From contig NC_083598.1 of the NCBI RefSeq assembly GCF_020882245.1, positions 30,851,858 through 30,915,857 of the forward strand: DNA of 64,000 nt, given 5' to 3'. The notes under the pieces were generated by a model. It saw only the letters and a program-made list of their open reading frames with translations. It did not search any database and had not been told where the DNA came from. The position numbers and the translations under genes were made by a program. Positions 1-12,500 of this stretch are shown in pieces; positions within the stretch are counted from its first letter, which is position 1; each line of letters opens with the position of its first letter. The DNA comes from Rhopalosiphum padi (Eukaryota; Arthropoda; Insecta; Hemiptera; Aphididae).

Positions 1-589
1 CACCAGATGCCACTTTTGTACTTTGCCCGTATTTACCTTACTTCCCCGCGTTTGATTTATTTCATTTATATAGTTAATAACAATGAACATTATAGGTGAA
101 GGCATTTCAAAAATGCATTTAATAGCTATTGCTCGAGTTACGTTTAATAGGTAGGTATTTGTATATATCGATTACGTACATCGATATTATAAATAGGTAT
201 TATAACTATTAAGGTAGAATAATATAAAAAAAATAAAATAAATTTAATATGTTATGTCGTGTTTTAAACAATAATATTTCGATAATTAATACTGGTTTTG
301 TAATTTCTTCTCTAATCTATATCGATAAATCTGCCTATCTATATGCACTATATTATGTTGTGAGACAATCGTGTACGCATTTTAGTCATTGCACCCCGTC
401 CTCTCACTACTCACATAGAAGGAACCGCTTTAAACCAACCCTCTGCCTTCAATAGGTATGCCACTGTTACCGCGCGGTTGCTGTAATAATAATAATAATA
501 ATAATAAACATATAACGACAAAAATCCCTGAGATTAGAAGTAGGTCGGTTCGTAAGTATTTAAAATCGCGTAACGAACCTCGTTCGGAA
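1..589. other. Upstream AT-rich non-coding sequence
   Basis: No convincing exon is seen. The open frames here are low-complexity and lack homology or a splice context. The stretch becomes gradually richer in CpG toward position 590, where the cwo promoter region begins. Confidence 0.5.
485..507. repeat. (TAA)n microsatellite
   Basis: About seven to eight uninterrupted AAT/TAA units. It lies upstream of the cwo promoter and is a likely length-variable marker. Confidence 0.85.
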
Positions 590-702
590 TCCGTCACGTG
601 TGTTTTACACATTCATCACCGGTCCTTCATCGACAGCACGGCGGCTTTTAAACACGTATAATAATCATAATAATACAATAAATACACGTAATTACAATAC
701 TT

Positions 703-745
703 ATAATAATAATAATAATAATAATAATATTAATAATAATAATAG
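703..745. repeat. Imperfect (TAA)n microsatellite
   Basis: A run of AAT units broken once by TATTA. It sits between the first and second E-boxes of the cwo upstream region. Confidence 0.8.
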
Positions 746-1439
746 CACGTTACCGTCGTGTAACGTAACACGATCACGCGACACGCGTTAGCCGCACACA
801 CGGCGACGCTGTCACGTTCGGCGCAATGTGCTAGCCGGCAGCGCGATCGACCACCGTGGGAGACGGCGGCGCCCGGTGCTCATGCGGGTGCCTACCAATC
901 ACCGCTGCCGCGGCAATAGTGCGCGGTGCGTATAGCGTACTATATTATGATATTATTACATCGGCGATAACTTTTAAAATATTTGAATATTTTTATTGCA
1001 GCGCCGTCTGAGTGCACCACGTGAGCCGCGAGTGAGTGGCGTTCACACCCAGCGATGAGAAAATAATTATTAATTTTTTTATTTATAGAAAACGATACGG
1101 CCGCGGCAAGACAGCACGTGTGTGCCTGTCACGTAGTCGTAGCGGGCGGGCGACCGAGGCACGCGACAGCTCGGTGGCAACACTGGGCCCGCCGCGCGCC
1201 GCCGGTTCCGAAGCAGCTTTGAACGCGCGTCGCGACACGCAAGCCAGCGCGCTACCGTACCGGTCCCGACGCCGCCGCCGCCGCTGCCGCCTGATGAACG
1301 ACGGCCGTTAATCTGTGTACGCGGTAACGTTTCGTGTCGTGCGTATTGTGCGCTAGCGCCGCGTCCCGTGCAGTCGTCGAGTTCGAACCGTTTTGCCGCG
1401 TTTATAGTACACGACATACTGTTTTAATCGGTTTTATTT

Positions 1440-1510
1440 TTTTTTTTTTTTTATTCTCTGGTATAATAATATTATTATTATTGTTGTTGTTGTTGTTGTT
1501 GCTGTTGTCT
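1440..1510. repeat. Poly-T followed by (TTA)n/(TTG)n tract
   Basis: A T homopolymer, then TTA units, then TTG units. This is simple sequence near the presumed cwo transcription start. Confidence 0.75.
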
Positions 1511-1779
1511 TTCGGTGGTGTACCTCTACCGCCGAGTTAGTTTCGTCGTGGCGTCGTAGAGTCTACAACGGTAACCAATAATAACAATAATACACTATTG
1601 TCCGGCGGTCATATAAAACACGACTATTATAATAGTTATTGAATTATTGTTATTGTTATTACGCACAGTGGAACTACGTGTGTTTTTTTTTATTTCCTAC
1701 TGTCGTCGTTACGCCACTGCGTCGTTCGCGGTACCGGAAATTTTACACGGATCTTCGATCTGCCCGTCAAATTTATAAT

Positions 1780-1968
1780 TAATATTTGTTTTTAAGTATT
1801 CTCGTTTTTTGTGTGAAGTTATTTGTGTCGTTTCTCGCATACAGTATTATTATTATTGTTTTACCCGTCGATCGTCAAATTATTTATTATTGTCTCTTCT
1901 GCGTACAACTGGATCTGGTGTTCACTACGAGTGTTTTGGATTACATAAAAAAAAACTTAAACAGTTAG
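1780..1968 (+). other. Candidate cwo 5' UTR exon (3' end at 1968)
   Basis: A strong donor (GTGAGT) starts at 1969. The matching acceptor (TTTTCGCAG) ends at 2714, just before the first coding exon. Read in the coding frame, the last codon of this exon is TAG at 1966-1968. Translation therefore cannot come from upstream, and this exon is 5' UTR. Its 5' limit is unknown; 1780 is only a nominal boundary. Confidence 0.5.
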
Positions 1969-2534
1969 GTGAGTGGTGCAGACACGTTTTTATTTAAACT
2001 TTTCAAGGGATTTTTCAAAGATTTTTAAACAACTCTTCGTACATTAGGGTTGCCCATCGCCACATTCATCCCGATTTAACCATTTGACGTTGATGGTTTG
2101 TCGGTTTTCAGAACACCGCAAATCTGATACATTTAAAATCCCTGACGGCACGTTAAAAAAAGTACCGGTTTCCAAGAAATTAGTCACATATAACTTCAAA
2201 GGTGTACAAACTACAAGTTAATGAAAATAATTAATTCGAGTTAGGTTATAAGTTAGAAGTTTATTGATGCCTACGTTTGCATGTAATTACTTTTTACTGA
2301 ACTATTGTATATAGCTAGAATTTTACGGTTTTTTTTTTTATTACAAAATAAATTAATAATAACAAAATAAATAAATCGATTTGCAAAATAATAATTTTAA
2401 ATTTTTATCTAATATCACCGAGATTTAAACCCGTGAATTTGTGGGGTACTAGGATGTATCATTAAACAAGTTATTATTTACTTCTTTATTAATTAAAGTC
2501 AATAAAGTCATAACAGTGATGAAAAATTTAACTT

Positions 2535-2548
2535 CCCCCCCCCCCCCC
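2535..2548. repeat. C14 homopolymer
   Basis: Fourteen consecutive C residues in the intron before the first coding exon of cwo. A pure C run of this length stands out in such AT-rich DNA and is also prone to assembly error. Confidence 0.9.
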
Positions 2549-2720
2549 ACCACACGAAGCCTCGATAAAATTAGGACATCTAAGTAAAACAGTAATCCCT
2601 GATAAAACCTTAAATAACTTACAATATTTGAAGCATTTCTGCATCCGCATATTATATTGGATATATTATTATCGTAGTTTTTCATATGCTTGACGACAAC
2701 CGGTATTTTCGCAGGTGTCG

Positions 2721-5700
2721 ATGGTGTCGGACATGATAATAACGCACCACGAAAACGCCATGAAGGACAGACTGTCCGGAAAATCACATACCGTTTCAAT
2801 GCAAATGACACCACACATGAACACGGAGCAATGCAATAATCTCGAAGGGGAAATGCAACAGCTCACCGAGAGAACTGGATCGCACCGAAATCAGGCGAAG
2901 AATATCACCAAAGAGGTATGTGCGCGCATGCCGATTATATGAATAGGTATAGTTGTGTAGACGGTGTAGTGTACGGGTGATTAACTAACCTCCACTAATG
3001 TTCACCTCCATATTTTCTTTAGTGATATGACTTTATTCGAATTATAATTTTTGAAATGTTTAATTAAGTATACTTAACGACCATATTTTTAGTCGGGTAC
3101 TTCGATTTACGTATATTCCATTAAAAAGATCTCCTGTGGCAATACAAACTTCTTTTTTTTAACTATGGAAATCAGCCTTTTTGTTATCAATCTTTGAACA
3201 GATTGTTTATCGAAAACTTTAATGTATAAATCAAAATTCGACCGAGTAATGATCCAATATAAAATATTCTGAAAGAAAAAAAACAGAAAAAATCTACTTA
3301 GTCGGAGCGTGTGCCGCTTTGAAAGTCTCTAAATTATTCTGTTGCAATGCCTTTAAAAGAGATGTTCAAAGTTGACACCTCAAATAAACAATATTTTAGA
3401 GTAAGTACTTGAGTGAAATAATGTAATTTCATAAATTTATTTAAATACTTTTAAAACACTCAATTATAATATATTTTAAATACTTTTTTAAAAAAGGGCT
3501 TGAACAAAGCATTTTAATTACTTTCTTGTAATATCTATATTTAAAATCAAAACTAATTTTCAAATACCTTTTCTATTTTCAATTCAATAACGTAAAATAA
3601 AAAAAAATCTGATAATATTAATATAGGTACCTATGGCCAAAAATCATGACAAAAAAAACAAGTAATTTATAGTTACACTAAATAAAATGGTGTAAAATTA
3701 ATGTTATATGTGAAACATAAAAATGATAAAAAAAAATTGGGTTTAATAAAAGTTTAAAAGTGTCTATAAATGATTATTTAAAATATATGTATTATACTCA
3801 AATACTGTTTTTACTTTGTATTCAAATGCATATTTTAAAACTTTTTAAAATAATTATTTGTATCTGACTACTTGAATACACTTAAAAAGTATCTTTTACA
3901 AGACTACCACCAATCGCCCACTTTGCATAAAAGGGAAGTCTGTTAAGTCTAATTAGGTATATTGGTTTCTAATAATATACTAATAATATATAATTTTAAA
4001 GTGATATATATATATATTATTTTTTTATACAATATAGGATTTTTTAAGCCAAAGAATTGAAAACAATTTGAAATTTCACAGTTAAAAATTTCTGTTTCAC
4101 TGACATGCTATGATGAGTGTAATTGCATACCTATATTATACATATAATGTACAAAAAACCGAGAGTATGATAATAATAATATAATAAACAGGAATTAAGA
4201 ATTTTTATTTTTCTTTTCTTTATCATTGTGCGCAATATAAATGTAAAATAAAATAAGCTAGGTATAATATTTAGTCTATTATGCTCACGTGATGATATTA
4301 AAACCATTTGAAACATCCATATATTTATTAGCTGTTTATCTATTGATTATTCTTTACATCCATAAAATCATCTAGTCGTATATGGGTAGTTCTCCCCATA
4401 TGTGAATTGTTTTAAAGTCGAAATATATTACATATTCATATTGCATGTGTATGTAAATATGATTAAAGTAACAAATATTCACTGATTATTGTCAAAATGA
4501 AGGGTATGTATTATAGGTTCGAAATTTAACGACACGACGGTGGTCGGTAGATCATTCTCCATTACCATGCAAATATATATTGATGAAATCAGTGGTTTTA
4601 TATAGGTAATATTTTGTACAATTAATGGTAGTAGGTACACACTACACGATGTTACAATAGACATCAAAATAATATTATAGCCTATAGTCTATACTATAGG
4701 CCCTATTGGCATAACAGATATAGTCGTTTAGCATCGTTTGTTTACAACACTCGAATGTGTGGTTATCAGCTGTAGACGTTTTTCGAATTATGTAGGTAGC
4801 TACTAGTTAGTTATTATACTATATACAATATACATGATATTACCAATATATTTATATATAGGATATAGCTATAAAATATAGGTAGGTATTTAGTGTCACA
4901 TATTATACTATGTATAATTATTATAAATTGTAAATATAAACACGGTTAAAAAGCTCGATTGCAAATATTAATTATTAACACACAATTATTTTATTTATAT
5001 TTTCAAAACTTTGTATTTAAAATTGTTTGCGTGATATAATCATATTGCAATATATAACTAAAAGATTTTTCAGAATTTGCAACATAATTTGGTAGCAGTG
5101 GTTTTTAAATATATAATAATATAATATAAAGATACAACTAGAATATTTTATTATTATGATGACAAATAACCTATAAGTGGATAATAATTCACATGTAAAA
5201 TGTATATGTTATAAAAAAATGTAGGTAGGTACACGATTATGGGTATATGTAATAATTAATCCTATAAAGTCAATAGCTTGAAATAATTTACTTAAAATAT
5301 AAAGGGTTAACATTGATAACAACTTAATTAGAATAATGAGGAGTTTAATAAACCTATTGCATACATTTATACTTAACTTAATTTTTTCGATACCTTCTCA
5401 AGTATAAGTACTACAATAGAATAAAATATTCAAATTTAAATTTAAAAAAAAATCGTTTATTTAATAGGGGAAATCATAGACAAGTTGTTACAAGTATGAT
5501 TATTGTTTTAGAGAACTTAATATAATCGGGTTATATTAATATTATATACATATTATTATGTATAAAATTAAACTACTTTCAATGCAAATATCACTTATCG
5601 ACAAGTGTTTTAACATCATTATACTTCACCAATTGCTACTCTAATAATTACTAATAATACAGAATAACTTTATTTAAACTGAAGTCCAAAAGCTATTATT

Positions 5701-8700
5701 TTCCTTAAGTTCTGTATAAATATTTATTTTGTGTTAAACCTTACAATCAAATACATCTATTTGTAAATAGGAATTTACGAGGGAATTTATTTAAAAACTA
5801 ACAGAAGTTTCTAAATAAATGTATAGCATGTGTTTGTTTGTAACCTAACCTAATAATATACAGATTATGTAAAATGTAAATTAAGTAAAAAAAAGTATAT
5901 TTTGTAACTTAAATATTTGTTTCGTTTAGTGCATATTAATTGAGATTTGAGAAATCGTTTATTAATCTTTATTCACTATAATTAATTAATACAATTAATA
6001 TGGAAAGCCGTTTATCAACAAATTGTCAAAAAGTTAATAATAAAATATAAAAAAAATTATTTTTTAAAACATTACTTTAATTGTTGATTATTACTTTGAT
6101 AAAGATCTTAGTGTTATTAAATAGATACCAAAATTGTAAAATGTAATTATCGCTTATAAATTACAAAATTTGATAATTAAAGTTAATTTTTTTGACTACC
6201 TACAAATGATTAAACCTTTTGTATAGTACAAACTATATTTTAAAGTGCCATAATACAACATAATATGTGATCCGCATCGACATTATGTTAAGTTGTTGTT
6301 GAATATCATTATAAAAACAACGAATAATTCATCATTAATGATAGGTAGAATAGCTTAATATTTAATATATACAATAATAATAAGCAATGTACGAATTACA
6401 ATGTTTGATTATAAAACAAAGATCGATTTTAAAATTAATTTACAAATTATTGCAACTATTCTATTGAATTTTCAATTTTAAGTAAAATCACTTCATTTAA
6501 AAATTATTTATTAACATTTATAAAAGGATTTTAAATTATAATAAATATATATATATAATTTTAATATTCATAGGTTATTATACTAAAGAGCTAAAATAGG
6601 TATAATAATAATTTAGATTACCTACCTAAGTGCCATATTTTACGACCCTTTAAACATTGAATGACCTTATAAAAATACGCAGCATATATATATATATATT
6701 TAATCATGTATAGTATACGTCTTGTACAATATGCATATCCAAATTTTTAATTGACGTTTGCCGTCGATTCGTTAGCCATACCACAGGTATTGTACGTTTA
6801 TCATACATATCAACCTCTATGACCCGTATATTTTATTATATTTAACAACCTGTCCCGATCACGTTGTACCGAAAAAACCGATTGTCGGCATATTTTAATA
6901 CGATCCTATTCTACTTACAAATAAACAGCAGCGTGACAACGTGATCGTTCCCGATCAAGATGTTTGCTCATCACGTGGTGTTCTTATACACGATGACGTT
7001 ATTAATACGTTTCTTGTAATGTTGAAAACGTGATCATAATCAATTCAATTTGCCGTCATATTTAAATCGCTTAGGACGATTTTCGTATGAAAAAAAATCA
7101 TCCGATTTCTCCGTACGCGATGTGTTTCGTCATAATATTATACAATAACGAAAAATATAAACAAACATTACAATGATAATGTTTCTTGTTATGCAGGACC
7201 CAATGTCACATCGTATAATAGAAAAACGGCGACGCGATCGAATGAATAATTGTCTAGCTGATCTGTCACGGCTCATACCAGCCGAATACATGAAAAAAGG
7301 TCGAGGCCGAGTTGAAAAAACCGAAATAATTGAAATGGCAATCAAACACATGAAATATCTCCAATCTAACGTCTGCTCGACGGGTAAGGATTTTTGTTTT
7401 TGGAACATTTATGACATAAGTACATTAAACATTGAACAAAACAAACACGTTTATATTACTTACACATGTCATTTATATAGTAGAAAATCAGCCACCACCA
7501 TGTAGTACAGAAGAATCTACGGAACCAGTGGAAATTGAAAAGTCAGAAAATTCCACCCCAGGAGAACCCGATAACTCCATTTTGATGCCAGACCAGTACA
7601 AGATGGGGTTTTTGGAATGTCTAACAGAGACCATGCAGTATCTCGTCGAGGGACACGGGTATCCGCCCAACCACGGATTCTGCTTGTCGCTTATCAACCA
7701 CTTGCAACAGCATTGTGCTCAAATTGTCAAAGGTATTTTTATTTTTTATTTTTGTCATCGTTGTACAAGTACCTATATTTTAATTATTAATAAAATAAAC
7801 GATATTTGTATCTCATTTCTACAGGGAAACAAGTGATCCATGACGTGATGAAACAAGAGGTTATACTAGAAGTGAACAAATTCAACGCAAACGTGCTAAC
7901 ATACCTGGACGGGGACGGGGCCTACGACGAGAGCGGTCAACAAAAAAATTCTTCAACGAACTCAAAGTCTCATACGTCAGTTAACACGTCATACGATCAG
8001 GTGCGTAATGCATTACACGCAACAATGCACAATAATCCACCTAATGTATATTTAGTGCCGGATTTAACAAGGACGCATGGTCAATGCAATGGTCCTGAGG
8101 TTCAACGCTGAGGTTGTTTAAAAGGCCTCGGGTTGATATCCTAAACATTTTCTAACTTTGTAAAATGATAAATTATTAAGAATATCGAATAATGGTCTAG
8201 AAATTATTTTAAGAAATTATCCGCACCCATTTATTATTCTAAACAATTAATGATTCAGTTTCAACAAGCTAATAAGTTTAATGAAATAGCACATGCAGTT
8301 CACATATATGAGATCCCCATAGAAATATATTTTTTTTAAATTCATCATCACTTAAATCAAATAAAAAAAAATGAATATAATTAATGCATTATATTATAAC
8401 ACTGATATTGTAGCAACTTTCTTTAAACGGCACTCCAATATTAGTAGTTACACTTCGATTTTCTTAGACTTAGATCCGGCACTGTGTATATTACACGCAA
8501 CGACAATCGCGTCTTACAAGATCGTTTTGTTTTTATGTCCATCATGCAGACACTGACGGACAAGTGCAGTATGTCGTTCACAACAGACTCGTATTCATCC
8601 AGCGGGTCCATGTACAAGTTCAAGACGGACATCAAACAGCGTTTCAGCGCCGAGAACAGTGGCGAGGACCTGGCCGATTACTATGAGCCCGCAAAGAAAC

Positions 8701-8912
8701 GATGCCGGAAAGAATCGTCCGACTGTACTGAAGATAGACAAGAGGTGCCGATATTCGCGCTGCACGCCAACGGGTCATATTATATACCATTAACAGTCAA
8801 TAGGGACATCATACCACCCGTCTTGGACCACGCGCTGACCGAAAACCGTTCGTCGGTCATCGTTCACCCGATATCGATTTCGGTCAACTTCCAAGCGACT
8901 AATCAGTTTTGA
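2721..8912 (+). CDS. cwo: Clockwork orange, bHLH-Orange transcriptional repressor
   Basis: Coding exons: 2721-2915, 7197-7383, 7481-7732, 7825-8000 and 8550-8912. All junctions are GT-AG with matching phase; about 390 residues. The start is the first ATG after an in-frame TAG at the 5' UTR junction. The bHLH domain begins at residue 66: its basic region reads [14 protein letters not shown], with the His/Glu/Arg trio (H70, E74, R78) that reads CACGTG. The helix-loop-helix follows to about 122 and the Orange domain spans about 167-211. The remainder is polar and low in conservation. In Drosophila the protein is about 700 residues, so this copy has a short C-terminus. CWO is a nuclear E-box repressor that sharpens the circadian oscillation; its vertebrate relatives are BHLHE40/41. 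The closeness of the bHLH to insect CWO, rather than Hairy/Hey (no WRPW or YRPW end), decides the name. The function is inferred from family. Confidence 0.92.
2916..7196 (+). other. cwo large intron between N-terminal exon and bHLH exon
   Basis: Bounded by a donor GTATGT at 2916 and an acceptor TATGCAG ending at 7196. The sequence is mostly AT-rich with TA-rich tracts (for example near 4005-4020 and 6685-6700) and no supportable exon. A lone CACGTG occurs at 4286-4291. The last 450 bases are clearly less AT-rich and hold the E-box cluster listed separately. Confidence 0.6.
6855..7035 (+). promoter_or_regulatory. Intronic E-box cluster, candidate cwo enhancer or alternative promoter
   Basis: Within 173 bases there are four E-box or E-box-like hexamers: CACGTT at 6860-6865, AACGTG at 6938-6943, CACGTG at 6972-6977 and AACGTG at 7027-7032. 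The first two sit in opposite orientations inside the matching contexts GATCACGTTGT and ACAACGTGATC, a dispersed inverted repeat. The block is less AT-rich than the rest of the intron and lies 165 bases before the bHLH exon. A clock-controlled enhancer or second promoter is inferred; nothing here proves activity. Confidence 0.45.
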
Positions 8913-9591
8913 ATAATGGCGTAATCCCAACTGGCGGTCGGATCACGACACCGATACAATGCGGGGGCGGGGTTGTCGACTATACTATACCAATACAACA
9001 AATAACGACGTATTGGAACAACATTGTACATGTCCTCAGCCATAATATATGTTTCGCGATTTTTGTATTCTCGGTGCAGCTTATTATTGGTACACGTGCG
9101 TGGTTTTGTTTTATTCAAATAATACGTCTTGGGCTGTGAAACTCGCCCAAAAATGTCGTATAGCCACACTTGGGTAGAAAATCGATCATAACAATTATAA
9201 TTTTATATTATACATGATGGCTTATTTTTTACGATTCTGAATAGTTTAATATTTCAAATCGAAAACTACGAATCAATGAGTAAATAATATTGTAATTTGA
9301 ATTCAGTGGACGCTACATATATATGAATATATATAACCTAATTATTTTTATCAATGTTAACGCTCAGAATAATAAATACTTCAAATTTTCAATAAATGAA
9401 AAATTGTCAAGAACCTCTAGATCCCTGTTTCTTCCTGTTGCGGCAATATGTACCCAGACGCGCCATCGCCTGTGTCTTGGGAATATGACCATGGACCGCC
9501 ATCTTAACGTTGATCAATATATTGTCGGTGTCGTGGTACCATTATAAATTTGTATGTAACTTTGTATGTTACTTTTTAAGTGTATAATAAA
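8913..9591 (+). other. cwo 3' UTR with AATAAA polyadenylation signal
   Basis: After the TGA at 8910-8912 the sequence stays moderately complex until AATAAA at 9586-9591, the best placed polyadenylation signal. Open frames inside it show no family resemblance. Confidence 0.55.
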
Positions 9592-9599
9592 TATAATGA

Positions 9600-12500
9600 T
9601 TATATTATTACCATTAATTATTTAAGCATTTCCTAATTTCCTATACAGTTAGGTATTGTACATTTTTTTTGTAAAACTTAAGTTTCATTTTTTTTTCATA
9701 AAATATTATTATGTGTATGTATTGAAAATTGAAACCAATAAATTTAATATAGATTGTTTAATGATTTGATAAGTATACAGATAAAAATATAATATGATTA
9801 CTTAAGTGTCAGTCCACACAATCCGTTTTCATCGGTCTGTCTGTGACCAGTGAAAATATACATAATTTTTTATCTAATCAATCACTTTTATTTTAATAAT
9901 ATCAATAGTATCTTCAACATAAATAATATAATGGACATAATACGTTTCTATCAAAAGTGTACCTTTCCCTTTTCCACCAATACTAGTTTCCACCAAATGA
10001 GATATTGACCACATTTTAACCAAAACAATTTCTATACCATTAAAAAATTCAATAGAGTAAGTTAAGTTTATTTACAATATTGAAAAACAATGTATTATAA
10101 ATTATATGCATTGAAATGTAATATGTGTATTTTATTTATAATTATTTTTTTTAATTACTGCAAAAATTATCTTATTAACATTTATAAAAACTGTTTTTTA
10201 TTATTTTATAGTATTTTTGAATACATTTTTTGTTTATTGTTAATTGTTTTTGTGGTAGCATAGTGAATAACATAACTTTTTGATGAAAACAAGTATTGGT
10301 AATAAAAGAAAAGGTCTTCTTTTGGTGGAAACGGGTACTGCTAATATTATTCAATATATTATTCGCCATACCTTTAAAACAATATAATTTATAATTATTA
10401 TTAGTTATAGCAAAAAAAAATAGTCCAGTAGTTCACGGCCCACCGGGAAAAGTCCTATTACTGTCGGCATAAGTTGTGCGTCGCGAACCACACTATCAGA
10501 TATACGACGTTTTGAACGACTCATCCCCGTGTATCATTACCGTTATACAAACATTGAACATAATATAAAGTAAATTTGCGTTTAGCAGTTTCAAATTTTA
10601 TATTGATAATCTTAATCTTTCAGACAAGCCAAAGTAAACTGATCTATTACCTACCAAACTATCTACTTTTTAGCTTCTGGACGGAGCAAGGCATGTATAG
10701 ATTTTACAATGATATGTGTTGTTACTGTTTTTATTTTTATATATGTATATTGTATAAGTATACGATAAGTAGTTAAAAATTTTAAATTCTTCGATTTTTA
10801 TCATTGAGAGTGGATTCTGATAATAAATTAAATCTAACTTGTACTTCAGAGAAAATAAAATTAAAAATTTTCTTTATAAGCATCTGAAGTTCAGATTTTA
10901 ACAAAATTCTTCAGACACGAAACAGACAAACTGCCAACTGAATGACCATTAAAAGACTGCCGACTATGTGGATCGCTATCTCACCAGTAACAGATATGCC
11001 TTATAGGTATTTGATATTTCTACTCCTATGGATCGCTGCCTAAGCTAACCTTGTGCCTTACCTGCCAACCATTAACTGCAATGAATTTTAGTGATCAGCA
11101 TTCTCATTTCAATTGTGTAAGTGTATAATCACTGATCACGAAATGGCACGGTATTCTGGCATTCTGCTTAGTTTTTCGACAAACATCATTGTGGTCAGTG
11201 GTCACCGTGACGTACAGCGCGTGCTGGACGATCCAGGCAGATGATATATCATTGAATTTAAATTACATCTATCATAGTCACTAACTTGACATCTATCGTA
11301 GATATAGCAGAGCAGTACCTACTTACCCACCTACATTTCTGTATAGTTGAAAAATGTATTTAATTTTATGTTAAAAACACTTTTTAGAATCACTTATATA
11401 TGATTTATTATTAAAAAGAACCTTTAATAAAATACGATACTCTGTGACACGTGTTCTCTATTTATTATAATTATTTGAACTACAAATATGTTACAAGAAA
11501 TCACTATATAAAAATACTATTTTTAACAAAATAATATGATACAAATTGTAATTGAACACTATTATATGGGGAGCATGTCTTATAATAAAATCTTCATGTA
11601 TACATTTCAACATTTTTTAATTTTTCGCGGCTCTCGAATCTCGATTCAGGTTTTTTAATATTTCATCAAAATTGCCTATATATAACTCCTAAAAATATAA
11701 CTTGTAGATTAGTCTGATACCAAAAATCAAAATTATATTAAAAGTTTATTTTTTTATTGAAAATTTATTTAAGTATTATACATTGTTAACATTTATATAA
11801 TTACCTCCATTTTAAATTATTTATTTATTTTTCAATGTTGTACTACCTAAAAAAATTTCTTATGGATTCGCATATCACGTTGAACTTTACTAACATAAAA
11901 TATTTAATTTTTATTAGTTCAGTTTAGCATGTTTTGAGAGTTAATCTAAGTTCTAAGCATATCTAGGGTACAAAAACTTTAACCTAAATTGGTTATATAG
12001 CTGTATAAGATAGATTAAAGAATAGCTAACGATAAGTGAAAAACTATATTTATTTAGTTTATTGCTGTGACTATAATATATGCAATTAACTAAATATTAG
12101 CTTTATTTATATTATGTATAAATCGATTAAAATCATTAATAATAGAAAAAAATATATTTCATAAATTCTTATTTATACTTTTATATAAGGGAAAATTATT
12201 GAACATGAATGCATACGTAATAATTTTTACTAAACAAAAAAACTAATTTATTATAAATTGATACATATTATTAGCAATAAATTATAAAATAATAATATAG
12301 AAATATAAAATATCTTATACCTAAGTAATAAGATTCGGATTCAGTTTATATAACAGGGTGTGGGTAGGGTGGGAGCAGCGAACATAGTACATTCAAAAAT
12401 AAAAGTCTAATAAAGGTATGTCTGTGTGTGTGTATTCAAATTTCAAAAATAACTTATACGATACAACATTGTAATCAACTGTCAACTAATAATTAATACT

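Larger units (their letters stand above)
590..1560 (+). promoter_or_regulatory. CpG-rich cwo promoter region with three CACGTG E-boxes
   Basis: This stretch is far richer in G+C and CpG than its surroundings, as is usual for insect housekeeping or clock promoters. Perfect palindromic E-boxes CACGTG are seen at 595-600, 1018-1023 and 1115-1120. In Drosophila, cwo is activated by CLK/CYC through such sites, and CWO itself binds them to repress. That is known for the family; occupancy here is inferred. The transcription start cannot be placed from sequence alone. Open frames inside this stretch on both strands are by-products of the GC content. Confidence 0.6.

Noticed and set aside
1036..1417. 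Overlapping 91- and 112-codon Arg/Ser-rich frames on both strands
   Set aside because: They arise from CpG-rich promoter composition, overlap each other, and have no motif or splice context.
4005..4020. TA-repeat tracts as promoter TATA boxes
   Set aside because: TA runs occur throughout the window and have no consistent relation to gene starts.
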